Source: Streptomyces sp. NBC_01717
GTDB taxonomy: Bacteria; Actinomycetota; Actinomycetes; Streptomycetales; Streptomycetaceae
Assembly (NCBI RefSeq): GCF_036248255.1
Contig: NZ_CP109178.1
Coordinates: 9,181,001 to 9,245,000, forward strand
Direction: 5' to 3'
DNA: 64,000 bases
Shown here piece after piece: positions 37,312 through 45,515 of this stretch. Position 1 is the first letter of the stretch; every line of letters starts with the position of its first letter. The notes beneath the pieces were generated by a model, which had not been told where the DNA came from, made no database searches, and saw nothing but the letters and a program-made list of their open reading frames with translations. A program made the position numbers and the translations under genes.

Positions 37312-37545
37312 ATGGACATGAACAAGGCTCAGCTCGTCGAAGCGATTGCTGACAAGCTCGGTGGGCGGCAGCAGGCTGCCCACGCGGTCGATGCGGTCCT
37401 CGACGCCATGGTCCGCGCAGTTGTCGCGGGCGAACGGGTGTCGGTCGCCGGAATCGGCAGCTTCGAAAGGCTTGACCGGACCACTCGTTACGCATGCAAG
37501 CCGCAGGCAGGCGAGCGCGCGCCCGCCAAGAAGCGCGCCGATTGA
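37312..37545 (+). pseudogene. HU-family DNA-binding protein (HupB-like), 3'-truncated
   Basis: The first 63 or so residues are a clear Streptomyces HU: MNKAQLVEAIADKLGG, AAHAVDAVLDAMVRAVVAGE, VSVAGIGSFERLDR, YACKPQAGERAPAKK. A normal HU then continues through PRFRAGQGFKDLVSG, which closes the DNA-binding arm and last helix, and HupB adds a Lys/Ala-rich tail. Here the frame ends at once after KKRAD (77 residues). The protein would lack the C-terminal helix and tail, so it is probably non-functional. ATG 37312 or 37318 can be the start. Confidence 0.8.
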
Positions 37546-37647
37546 TATCCGGCGACGCCTAGATGTAGTCGTCCACCGAGTTGCTACTGAACTTGATTGG
37601 GTGATCACGGGTTCGGTTGACGTGACGCCTCCCGCCCGCCTGATCTT

Positions 37648-37977
37648 TCAGCTACGAGTCGGTTGCGGGCGCTCGATGCGGTCGAGGTCGCCGGTGAGCA
37701 GGTCGCGGTGACTGATGGTGAAGTCTCCGTTGGGCAGAGTCTGCCCGCGGCCGTAGTGCCGGCCGACGACGGCGGTGGGGAGGTAGGCGCGCAGGCGGTG
37801 GCGCATGTCCCCGGGGTACACGACGGGCGCGCCCCAGTCGGAGGGGGCTTCGTCGGTGGAGAACAGGACCCAGTGGTCCACGGGCACGGTGGCGTCGAGG
37901 TCCGGCGCCTTACCGGTGTGGCTGTCCAGGGCAGGCACAGTCAGCCGGTCGGGGTCGAGGGGCGGATACCACAGCAC
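37648..37977 (-). CDS. Hypothetical protein, possibly 5'-truncated
   Basis: A 109-residue open frame with balanced protein-like composition (VPVDHWVLFSTDEAPSDWG, DMRHRLRAYLPTAVVGRHYG, GDFTISHRDLLTGDLDRIE). I do not recognise the family. The frame begins right beside an IS630 remnant reading in the same direction, so the original N-terminus may have been lost. No ribosome site is apparent. Confidence 0.45.
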   Translation of the reverse strand: MLWYPPLDPDRLTVPALDSHTGKAPDLDATVPVDHWVLFSTDEAPSDWGAPVVYPGDMRHRLRAYLPTAVVGRHYGRGQTLPNGDFTISHRDLLTGDLDRIERPQPTRS

Positions 37978-37984
37978 GTGTCAG

Positions 37985-38245
37985 CGGGCCGGGCGCCAAC
38001 TCCCGTTCCGGCCAAATGATCTGGGCCTCGCTGAGTCGCGGTCGACCTGGCGAGCCCTTCGACAGCACCCCGTCATCGCCCTGCTCGCACCAGGTCCTGC
38101 GCCACCGCTCCACCGACCGCTCGCTCACCCGCAGCGCGGCAGCGATCTCCCCGTTCTTTTGCCCGTCCTCGAAGCGCTCCACGGCCTGCATCCGTAACCG
38201 CTCCCGCGTGTCCCTCTCAGCATCGGGGCTTCTCGCCGCCGCGGC
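37985..38245 (-). pseudogene. IS630-family transposase N-terminal remnant
   Basis: From about 38240 the minus strand reads SPDAERDTRERLRMQAVERFEDGQ and then NGEIAAALRVSERSVERWRRTW, followed by GVLSKGSPGRPRLSEAQIIWPERELAPGP. This is the HTH-29/HTH-32 N-terminus of IS630-type transposases. The DDE catalytic half is absent, and similarity stops near 37985 where a different gene fragment begins. Confidence 0.82.
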
Positions 38246-38360
38246 CTGAACTCAACGCGCCGAACCCATGCGGTCATAGCTGTGGTCGAGTGGGGACGAA
38301 GAGGCGCTGGATTGGTGGTCCTGGTGTCGGATGGAACTCAACGTCGCGCGTGGCGGATCT

Positions 38361-38790
38361 TCAACCGCCCGAACTCCATGGTCCCGGAGATCCGGATCCT
38401 GGGCCCGCCGGGGCGGGAGCGCCGCCGGGTCTTGTGAGCGAGTCCTTCCACCCGGTGCGCAGATCCTCGACGTCGACGATGGCGTCGCGAGGCGCCGTGA
38501 TCTTCGCCCTGCCGGTGCCGAGTTGCAACTCGATGTCGACTACCGAATGCTCGAAGACCGCCCGGGACAGGTCCAGATGCACCCTTCCCAATGCGGACTC
38601 GACCTTTAGGCTCCGAGGTACCCGCCATATGCCGCGCTGTCGGATCCGTCCGCCGGCAGCGGCAATCGTGGACGTGGCGCCCGCATTCTCCGCCGGGAGC
38701 GAGGCCGGAGCCGACACGAGCTCGCTGTGCGTGTTGGCGGTGAGCGCCTGGTCGAGGGGAAGGGCTGGGCCGGCACGTGGCCTCGCGCAG
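38361..38790 (-). pseudogene. DUF1707-type (LiaF-like C-terminal) protein remnant
   Basis: The minus strand reads LDQALTANTHSELVSAPASLPAEN, resembling the end of the DUF1707 domain. It is followed by IWRVPRSLKVESALGRVHLDLSRAVFEHSVVDIELQLGTGRAKITAP, the beta-repeat part of the cell-wall stress (LiaF-like) domain. The N-terminal DUF1707 start (ELRASDADRE-type) is missing and no start codon fits, so this is a 5'-truncated gene. The protein family is probably envelope-associated. Confidence 0.65.
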
Positions 38791-38910
38791 CGGCGCACGT
38801 GGACTCGGGGCCGCGTGAACCGGTCGGCGTGCCGCCTGGACCGGCTCGGGAACCGTTGCCCCGGATCCTGCGTGACGTCTTGTGTTGCCGGCCGGTGGTG
38901 AGGGGACCGA

Positions 38911-39471
38911 ATGAGAGCTCGGACGATGGTGAGCGTGGCGGTATCGGCCTGTGTGGCGCTGGTGGTGTGCGCGTGCGGTCCGGAGAAGTCGAAGGAGGAC
39001 ACGGACGCGAAGCCTTCGCAGCCGTCCGCGTCTACGCGGTCCGAGGAGCCGTCGGCCACGCCGTCCGTGTCTGCTCGACCCGAGAAGCCGTCGGCCGAGC
39101 CAACCGGCGACCAGCCCGCGCCCAGGACGAAGGAGGGTGCGATCCAGCGGTACGAGCAATACCTCCACGCCCTGGGCCGTGAGGACATCGACACGGTCTG
39201 CGAAGTGGCCGGGCCCGCCGCGAAGAAGGCGCAGGACGAGGGGCTCGGCCCGTGCACGTCGACGTACGCCGTCGTGGTCCAGATGATCTCGCCCGTGCAG
39301 AAGAAGGCTCTGCAGACCGCGACCGTCGATCCGCAGCGCATCGCCGTACGCACGCCCTACAAGATCGAGATGCCTGTCGAAGCGGTCAGGGCTTCGGCAA
39401 CCTTCTCCGAAAGCGACCTCGGCAGCTACACCCTGGAGTACCTCAAGAACGATTGGTACATCACCGACTGA
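38911..39471 (+). CDS. Putative lipoprotein
   Basis: A 186-residue exported protein. The signal peptide MRARTMVSVAVSACVALVVC ends in a lipobox with Cys 20 or 22 (LVVCAC). A Ser/Pro/Glu-rich linker follows to about residue 70, then a small NTF2-like globular domain (AIQRYEQYLHALGREDIDTVCEVAGPAAKKAQ ... YTLEYLKNDWYITD). The function is unknown. ATG 38911 has GAGGGG upstream. Processing would need signal peptidase II. Confidence 0.82.
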   Translation: MRARTMVSVAVSACVALVVCACGPEKSKEDTDAKPSQPSASTRSEEPSATPSVSARPEKPSAEPTGDQPAPRTKEGAIQRYEQYLHALGREDIDTVCEVAGPAAKKAQDEGLGPCTSTYAVVVQMISPVQKKALQTATVDPQRIAVRTPYKIEMPVEAVRASATFSESDLGSYTLEYLKNDWYITD

Positions 39472-39752
39472 ACCCGACGCGCCGTACGCGGAGCCACCCG
39501 ACGGACGGCTCCGCGCGCACGCCATCCGGTGGCCGGTCGACCGGCGCCCGCTGACGACCTTCAGCGCCGGGCTGTGACGGTGACTCCCGAACTCATCGAC
39601 ATTGATCAAGCGGCGGGGCTACGCGGTGGCTTCCGAAGCCGTCGACAAATGACTCCCGTTCTCGGGCTCTGGTCCACTTCGTGTGGTCGCGTACACAGGG
39701 TGACTGTTGATCTCCGCCTAATGGTGGTTCTAGTGGTCGTAGGCGGCCAGTG

Positions 39753-39822
39753 CGCGCATGACTGGCTGGCTACGCATGAACCTGGCTCCCCTCATCAGGC
39801 CCCTTGGAATCGATCATCTAGG
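39753..39822 (+). repeat. Left inverted repeat of methyltransferase cassette
   Basis: About 70 bases that recur inverted at 40695-40766 with about five mismatches and one gap. The outer end begins CGCGCATGACTGGCTGG and the inner end finishes ATCATCTAGG, eight bases before the methyltransferase start. Repeats this long and well kept resemble transposon or MITE termini. Confidence 0.85.
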
Positions 39823-39830
39823 CTGGCGCG

Positions 39831-40679
39831 GTGACTGATGAGCAGGAGCGGGTGCAGCCGTCGGGAGTGTGGGCCACGGCGGTGGGGGTGGCCAGGGTGC
39901 GGGCGCTGGAGACCGAGCGGGAGAACGCGCTGTTCCGCGACCCACTGGCACAGGCCTTCGCCACCGCCGGCGGCCTGTGGCCCTCCTCGCCGCCGCCCGA
40001 TGACGAGGCCGCGCGACGCCGCCGGTTGGCCGTGTCGTTCTCCATCGTCATCAGGACGAAATTCCTCGACGATCTGTTGCAGCAGGCCTCCGCGTCCGGT
40101 GTCCAGCAGGTCGTGCTGCTCGGCGCCGGCATGGACAGCCGGGCCTTCCGGATGGACTGGCCCGAGGGCACCCGGTTGTTCGAGGTCGACACCGCCGCGC
40201 CACTGGACTTCAAGGCTTCGGTGCTGCGCCAGGAGCGGGCCGTCGCACGCTGCGAGCGGATCACCGTCGCGGTGGATCTGCGTGAGGACTGGCCAGGCGC
40301 GCTGGCCGCCGCAGGGCACGACCCGGCCGTGCCGACCGCGTGGATCGCCGAAGGACTACTGATCTATCTGCCCGAGGACGCGGTGGAGTTGCTGTTGGCC
40401 CGGATCAGCACGCAGTCGGCGGCAGGCAGTCGGATGGGGCTGACATTGGGCTCGCGCGGCGTGATCGAGCGCTTCGGCGCGGACGCCGCGCAGGGATCGG
40501 CGGCGTCCATGTGGGTCTCGGAGATGCCCGACGACCCGGTGGGCTGGCTGGTCGGGCACGGCTGGGAGGCCGACAGCCACACCCTGCGCGAGCGCGCTGC
40601 CGCCTACGGCCGCCCGATCAGCACCCCGCCGCAGCGCGAGGAGCGGCCCGGCGGACTGATCTCGGCGGTCCGCCGGTAG
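39831..40679 (+). CDS. SAM-dependent methyltransferase (leucine carboxyl methyltransferase-like, TIGR00027 type)
   Basis: A 282-residue class I methyltransferase. The N-terminus SGVWATAVGVARVRALETERENALFRDPLAQAF and the SAM loop VVLLGAGMDSRAFRMDWPEGTRLFEVD define the family; WIAEGLLIYLPEDAVELLL follows. Many actinobacterial members act in secondary metabolism or are orphan enzymes. The start is GTG 39831, directly inside the left inverted repeat, so promoter elements must lie in the repeat itself. The gene fills the space between the two repeats completely. Confidence 0.9.
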   Translation: MTDEQERVQPSGVWATAVGVARVRALETERENALFRDPLAQAFATAGGLWPSSPPPDDEAARRRRLAVSFSIVIRTKFLDDLLQQASASGVQQVVLLGAGMDSRAFRMDWPEGTRLFEVDTAAPLDFKASVLRQERAVARCERITVAVDLREDWPGALAAAGHDPAVPTAWIAEGLLIYLPEDAVELLLARISTQSAAGSRMGLTLGSRGVIERFGADAAQGSAASMWVSEMPDDPVGWLVGHGWEADSHTLRERAAAYGRPISTPPQREERPGGLISAVRR

Positions 40680-40694
40680 AGCGCCTCCCGGTTC

Positions 40695-40766
40695 CCTAGA
40701 TGACCGATTCCAAAGGGGCCTGATGAGTGGAGCCAGGTTCATGCGCGGCCAGCTAGTCATGCGCGA
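40695..40766 (-). repeat. Right inverted repeat of methyltransferase cassette
   Basis: The reverse complement of this segment aligns to 39753-39822 over its whole length. The segment GCATGAACCTGGCTCC near the middle is identical in both. It ends five bases before IS110-like coding sequence begins. Confidence 0.85.
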
Positions 40767-40771
40767 GCGGA

Positions 40772-41085
40772 AATCGTTGTTTCGACAGGAGATCTGGCGG
40801 TCCAGGCCGACGTCGGCCACCTAGCCTCCGCCGCCGGACTGGTGCCCGTGCCCCGGGACTCCGGGCGCCGGACCGGGCATCTGCACCGGCCCAAGCGCTA
40901 CAGCCGCCGCCTGCGCCGAGTGTTCTATCTGTCTGTCCGCACAAACCAGCATCATCCGCGACGGCCCCAACCGAGATTTCTACCTCAAGAAGCGCGGCGA
41001 GGCATGCAAGAACGCCCAGGCTGCCATCGCCTTGGCCCCGCCAGCGTGCTATGGGCCCTCCTGCGCGACCACCGTGTCTCCACCC
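40772..41085 (+). pseudogene. IS110-family transposase C-terminal remnant
   Basis: The frame reads VGHLASAAGLVPVPRDSGRRTGHLHRPKRYSRRLRRVFYLS, then in the next frame TSIIRDGPNRDFYLKKRGEACKNAQAAIALA, and finally SVLWALLRDHRV. These are the Transposase_20 (C-terminal) motifs of IS110 elements, with two frameshifts. The N-terminal DEDD domain is not present next to it; the methyltransferase cassette takes that position. Confidence 0.85.
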
Positions 41086-41801
41086 CCGCTCCACCGCTCG
41101 CACAGGTGGCGCGACCGCTGTCTGAAGCTCAGTCGCCGCCGGAGGCGGCAACCGCCTGCATCAGTCCTTCCAGTCCGGGCTGGTGCGGTGTGCTGAGGTG
41201 ACCGCTTCGGCGCGGTGAGGGCGGTGTGGTCCCTGGTTGGCTGGTTCAGGCGGAGTTGTGGGGGCACCACTCGCTCAAACCGGGCAAAGTGTGCACTCTG
41301 ATTGCACATTCAAGCATCACTCGGCGGCAAGGCCGGGTGCCGTCATTGCTGGGCCCGCGGCTGCTGCTGATGCGACTCGTTGGGGGGGGGCGTCGGGGCT
41401 GGGGGCGGCATGTCCTGGTGCACGGCGTCAAGAATCTGCTCGCGGCGCTGCTGGCCCGGGAGAGCCGTCGTATGTGTCTGTGGCCACCGCATTGCTCATG
41501 GTCAATGCTGAAACGGTGTATCGCATCTGTGATGCGAGGTGTTCGGGCGCACCCGGGTAAGCCGAAGGAGAGCCTGGGCAAGCCGCCCTTTGCGACGACT
41601 TGCACTTCAGTTTCTGCGTGCTGCTGTCCATCGCCAAGGGCCGACACGTCCTTCGAGGCCCTGGAGCCGTCGGCTCCAAGGCCTTCGCCACGTGTGACAC
41701 GGGCCGGGCATTGATGCGGTCGATGAACTGTCCGAACGTTTCCTCAAGGTCGGACTCCGAGGCCAGAGTCCACGCCCACCCTGCACGCCAGTGAGTGTTC
41801 C
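41086..41801. other. Gene-free stretch
   Basis: About 715 bases without a recognisable gene. It includes a run of nine G near 41390. Neither strand gave a motif that could be trusted. Confidence 0.4.
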
Positions 41802-42206
41802 TCAGCTTGACGGGTGGGGCCAGTGCGCCAGGCCACCGGTCGAGGGAGCGTGTCGGGTCGCCTCCTGTGGCGAGGGGTGGATCTCGTAAGCCTCACGCAG
41901 GCCGCTGATGTCGAAGACCCTGACTATCCGGCCAGAGGCGGACGCGATCCGTAGTGAGCCATCGTGTTCACGGATGCGTTTCGTGACCGCCACGACCACG
42001 CCCAGCCCCATCGAGTCCAGGAAGGAAACGAAGCTCAGATCAAGGACGAAGTGGCGGTGTCCCTCGTCGACGAGCTTGATCACTGCTTCACGGACCAGGG
42101 GGGAGGTGTGGGCGTCCACATCGCCGTCGATCTCAACAACCGTCCAGCCGTTCACCACGTCGTAGCTGACGGCCATGCGCTCGTTGCGGATAACGTTCGT
42201 TCGCAT
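41802..42206 (-). CDS. STAS-domain anti-sigma factor antagonist (SpoIIAA/BldG-like)
   Basis: A 134-residue STAS protein: VVNGWTVVEIDGDVDAHTSPLVREAVIKLVDEGHRHFVLDLSFVSFLDSMGLGVVVAVTKRI. The serine in FLDSMGLG is the phosphorylation site used in partner switching. Three consecutive ATG codons follow AGAAGG; ATG 42206 (MRTNVIRN) has the best spacing. Such proteins release sigma factors when dephosphorylated by SpoIIE-type phosphatases, of which two are encoded at 5-8 kb. A functional link across 34 kb is only a possibility. Confidence 0.9.
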   Translation of the reverse strand: MRTNVIRNERMAVSYDVVNGWTVVEIDGDVDAHTSPLVREAVIKLVDEGHRHFVLDLSFVSFLDSMGLGVVVAVTKRIREHDGSLRIASASGRIVRVFDISGLREAYEIHPSPQEATRHAPSTGGLAHWPHPSS

Positions 42207-42453
42207 CATCATCCTTCTCACGTCTCCGGGCGGCGGGGGATCCGCCAGCATGGCGTCGCACGTGGGACTGGATTCGTCCGCGCGGCCGACGTACCAGAAC
42301 CGCGTGGCCCGAGCGAGAGTCGGTATGGTCGACGAGTGACCGTGACGGTGCAGGCCGCGCCGACGGCACAGCGCCACACGACGTGCGCTCCGCCGCACCC
42401 ACCGTCGACGATCAAATTCCGCAGATCGCCGTCCTTGTGAACACTCATGTTCG

Positions 42454-42805
42454 TCACCGCTTCTTGGTCAGCCACTCGGCCAGGACCGCGGCCTGGCTGT
42501 GGTCCAAGTCCTTGGTGGCGGTCAACAGCATGAGCTTGTCATGCGTTGCCACCTCACGCAGATGCTCGACCGCCTGGCGGTGCCCGGCATCGCGTGGTTC
42601 GGCCAGGTAGCGGCGACGGAACTCGGTGCTCATGGCTGTACCACCTGCGCAGTTCGCTCGACGGGGCGACATGACGCAGCCACTGGTCCAGGTGCGCGTC
42701 CTCCTTGCGCATGCCGCGGGGCCAGATCCGGTCGACGAGTACCCGCTTGCCGTCCTTGGGCGCGGTCTCCTCGTAGACTCGGCGATAGGTGATCTGTTCG
42801 GCCAT
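42454..42805 (-). pseudogene. DUF488-family gene with a frameshift
   Basis: The first half, from ATG 42805, is a good DUF488 N-terminus: YRRVYEETAPKDGKRVLVDRIWPRGMRKEDAHLDQWLRHVAPS and LRRWYSHE. The second half, in another frame, is EFRRRYLAEPRDAGHRQAVEHLREVATHDKLMLLTATKDLDHSQAAVLAEWL. The shift occurs around 42620, where the family normally has a few more residues, so a small deletion removed both frame and residues. The protein is probably not made. Confidence 0.85.
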
Positions 42806-42936
42806 GACGGCACCCTTCAGATCGATCGGCCGCCCCGGCCCGGGACCGGCGGACAGCGGGGACGGCCCCGGTGGGAGTGGATGTGTTCGGCTCGCCCAAT
42901 TTTATCGCCGGATGGGTGGGCCGGCCGGAGACCCGC

Positions 42937-42970
42937 TGCGGGCTGAGGGCGCCGGCGCCCTCAGCCCGCA
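42937..42970. promoter_or_regulatory. Perfect 34-bp palindrome before uracil-DNA glycosylase gene
   Basis: TGCGGGCTGAGGGCGCC is followed directly by its exact inverse complement, with no loop bases. It ends where the purine-rich ribosome site GGAGAGGAG begins. As RNA it could form a very stable hairpin beside the TTG start, or as DNA a cruciform or binding site. It has no following U-run, so it is not a classical terminator. Confidence 0.7.
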
Positions 42971-42986
42971 GGAGAGGAGAACGCCG

Positions 42987-43790
42987 TTGCACGACACCGG
43001 CCCTGCCACCCCGGACGGGCAGCACTTCCCGGCCGCGACCGCACCCCGGATGCGTGACGTGAGCAGGCTGGACACCGCCGTGGCCTCCTGCCGGGCCTGC
43101 CCGCGCCTGGTGGCCTGGCGAGAAGAGGTCGCCCTGGTCAAGCGCCGGGCATACAGGGAGTGGGAGTACTGGGCGAGGCCGGTGCCCGGCTTCGGACCGC
43201 CGGACGCGGTGCTGGCCATCGTCGGCCTGGCACCGGCCGCACACGGCGGCAACCGCACCGGGCGGATCTTCACCGGCGACCCGTCCGGCGATGTCCTGTA
43301 CGCCGTCCTGTATGACCTCGGCCTGGCCTCCCAGCCGACCGCCACCCACCGCGGTGACGGCATGGAACTGTACGGGGTGCGGATCACAATGCCGGTGCAC
43401 TGCGCACCGCCCGATAACCGACCCACCACCACCGAGCGCGACACCTGCCGCCCGTGGCTCGTTCGCGAACTGGCACTTTTGCGACCGACGTTGCGGGCTG
43501 TCGTGGTGCTCGGCGGCTTTGCCTGGCAGGCGCTGCTCCCCGTGCTGTCGGGTGCAGGCTGGCAGGTGCCTCGCCCCCGCCCGGCCTTTGGCCACGGCGC
43601 CGAAGTCCTCCTCACCGACGTTGGCGGTGAACGGCGGGTGCACTTGGTCGGCGGATTCCACCCCAGCCAGCGCAACATGTCGACCCGGACCCTGACCCCC
43701 GCCATGCTCCGCGACGTGCTGCAACGGGCCGCTATGCTCGCAGGGCTGCCACATGAGCCGCATCACCCGCAGGCTCCCACGCCCCCCTGA
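42987..43790 (+). CDS. Uracil-DNA glycosylase, family 5 (UdgB-like, Fe-S)
   Basis: A 267-residue DNA repair enzyme removing uracil and related deaminated bases. The N-terminal SCRACPRL holds two of the four Fe-S cysteines; the others appear in MPVHCAPPDN and further on (ERDTCRPWL). Motif A is GLAPAAHGGNRTGRIFTGDPSGD, lacking the catalytic polar residue of family 1, as expected for family 5. Motif B is HPSQRNMSTRTLT. The start is placed at TTG 42987 behind GGAGAGGAG; the frame is open to 42789. It follows a perfect palindrome. Confidence 0.9.
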   Translation: MHDTGPATPDGQHFPAATAPRMRDVSRLDTAVASCRACPRLVAWREEVALVKRRAYREWEYWARPVPGFGPPDAVLAIVGLAPAAHGGNRTGRIFTGDPSGDVLYAVLYDLGLASQPTATHRGDGMELYGVRITMPVHCAPPDNRPTTTERDTCRPWLVRELALLRPTLRAVVVLGGFAWQALLPVLSGAGWQVPRPRPAFGHGAEVLLTDVGGERRVHLVGGFHPSQRNMSTRTLTPAMLRDVLQRAAMLAGLPHEPHHPQAPTPP

Positions 43791-44416
43791 GAAGCGGCCA
43801 GCGGATTGCACCTTTCCGGACCGCCCTGCGCCCTCTCGCAGTCTCGGGGCCGGAGCGGCCCAGGTGGGTGGCGATCTGAACGCCCGGCTGCCGCGCACGT
43901 CCGCGAAGTACACGGAATCGCATCGGGCTCGACGCCTTATCCGAGGACTTTCACGGACCCCAGGTAGCCCTTCTCCACCACGGTGGCGTCGCCTGCGATC
44001 CCGCGCCATCCGGCACCGGAATGGATGCGGCAACGGCGTGAACAGGTCCGACGTCAGGAACTGTGAGGGCATGTCGAAGAGTGCTCTGGCTCCGACGGGT
44101 GGCGGCTGAGGAGTCGCGCGGTCGACGCCATGTCGGACCGGCGCGACCGTGGGCAGACACAGTCGTTCATCACCACCGACCGTGTTGCTGCCCTGACGTC
44201 ATTCGGCCTCGCCTGCCGCGCGGCCGCACCGGAGCAGGAGTGCTCGGGGGCAGCATGGGAAGCGGGCCCGCCCGGGCGCCCTCGCACGTCGACCCTGTAC
44301 CGCACCCTTGCCGCATACGACGAAGCCGTCGCCACGACAGCCGACCACTGATCAAATCCGGTCCCGCGGCCGCTGACTTCATCGGCCGCACGGGGTGCGG
44401 TCGGGCCGCCGCAACC
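43791..44416. other. Gene-free stretch
   Basis: About 625 bases between convergent genes. A 73-codon frame from 44130 (SFITTDRVAALTSFGLACRA) is the only one with protein-like sections, but it has no ribosome site and no recognisable family, so it is not called. Confidence 0.4.
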
Positions 44417-45331
44417 CTAAGGGCGGCGGTGTGTTTCACCGGGCCGGTCGGCCGCGGGTGCGCTGGGTTCCCGCGGCGGAGAGTTGTCGGGGCCGGTCCA
44501 GGATGCGAGGAACCGGAGGCTTTCCTGTGCGGCGGATCCCGGCACGGCGGTCATGACCATGAGCTGCTGGTCGGGATCGGTGGCGCAGCCGAGGATCTCC
44601 CAGTCGAGGGTCAGCTCTCCGGCGACGGGGTGGTTGAGTTTCTTGGTGCCGCATGTCTTGTGTGCGACGTCGTGGGCGGCCCACCACTGCCGGAAATCGG
44701 GGTCACGTACGGAGAGCTCGCCGACCAGTGTGGCGAGACGGGGATCGTCCGGGTATTGAAGGGCGTCCATTCTGAGGTAGGCCACACAGGTGCGGGCTGT
44801 TGTTTCCCAGTCCGCGAAGAGTCCACGCACATGCGGGTCGACGAAAGCCAGTCTGAGATAATTTCGCTCCCCTGGTGGCAAGGCAGAAAAATCAGTGATG
44901 AGAGAAGCCGCGAGTGAATTCCAGGCCAGGATGTCCATGTGCCGCCCCAGGACCAGGGCGGGCGAGTCCGTGAGCTGGTCCAGCAGCCGCTGCAGCTGCG
45001 GACGGACTCGCTGGGCGGGTCGACGCTGCGGGCGCCCCCTGCGCTTGGCTCCGTGCAGGCCCTTCACGTAGGCGGTCTGGTCCTCGTCGAGGTGCAGAGC
45101 GCGGGCCAGGGCGCTCAGGACCGGTTCGGATGCCTGGAGCCGGCCTTGCTCGACGCGGGTGTAGTAGTCCGTGCTGATGGCAGCCAGGTGTGCCACTTCC
45201 TCGCGGCGCAGGCCGGGGACCCGGCGGGCGGCTCCGGACTGGGGAAGACCTACTTGGGCGGGGGCCAGTTCGGCCCGCCGCGCCTTGAGGAATTCCCCGA
45301 GCTCGTTGCGCTGTGCGTCTGCAGTAGCCAT
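44417..45331 (-). CDS. XRE-type regulator with MmyB-like ligand domain
   Basis: A 304-residue regulator. The HTH is NELGEFLKARRAELAPAQVG ... RRVPGLRREEVAHLAAISTDYYTRVEQGR, the hallmark of the MmyB/HTH_31 group. The C-terminal PAS-like domain has VLGRHMDILAWNSLAASLITDF and RNYLRLAFVDPHVRGLFADWE. These proteins bind fatty-acid-like ligands and control divergent oxidoreductase or hydrolase genes. The divergent hydrolase at 45.5 kb is the probable target. Confidence 0.92.
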   Translation of the reverse strand: MATADAQRNELGEFLKARRAELAPAQVGLPQSGAARRVPGLRREEVAHLAAISTDYYTRVEQGRLQASEPVLSALARALHLDEDQTAYVKGLHGAKRRGRPQRRPAQRVRPQLQRLLDQLTDSPALVLGRHMDILAWNSLAASLITDFSALPPGERNYLRLAFVDPHVRGLFADWETTARTCVAYLRMDALQYPDDPRLATLVGELSVRDPDFRQWWAAHDVAHKTCGTKKLNHPVAGELTLDWEILGCATDPDQQLMVMTAVPGSAAQESLRFLASWTGPDNSPPREPSAPAADRPGETHRRP

Positions 45332-45371
45332 GTCCCCAGTGTGGCAGGCGGTACGCCTCCTGCGAGGGGGA

Positions 45372-45405
45372 GGAATATTTCCCAGGAACGCCCTTTCCTA
45401 GGAAA
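45372..45405. promoter_or_regulatory. Operator-like palindromes between XRE regulator and hydrolase
   Basis: TTTCCTAGGAAA at 45394-45405 is a perfect palindrome, and GGAATATTTCC at 45372-45382 is a near-palindrome sharing the GGAA/TTCC arms. They lie 22 bp apart in the divergent promoter region, a likely two-site operator for the XRE regulator. Confidence 0.65.
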
Positions 45406-45515
45406 TAGCTCTCTCTTGTTGCCCTCCATGCGGCGTGTGATCGTGATGGAAATGCCTCCCCAAGAGGCGTCGCAGACACAAACCATCACGGAAATTTGCC
45501 GATATCAAGAAGGGC

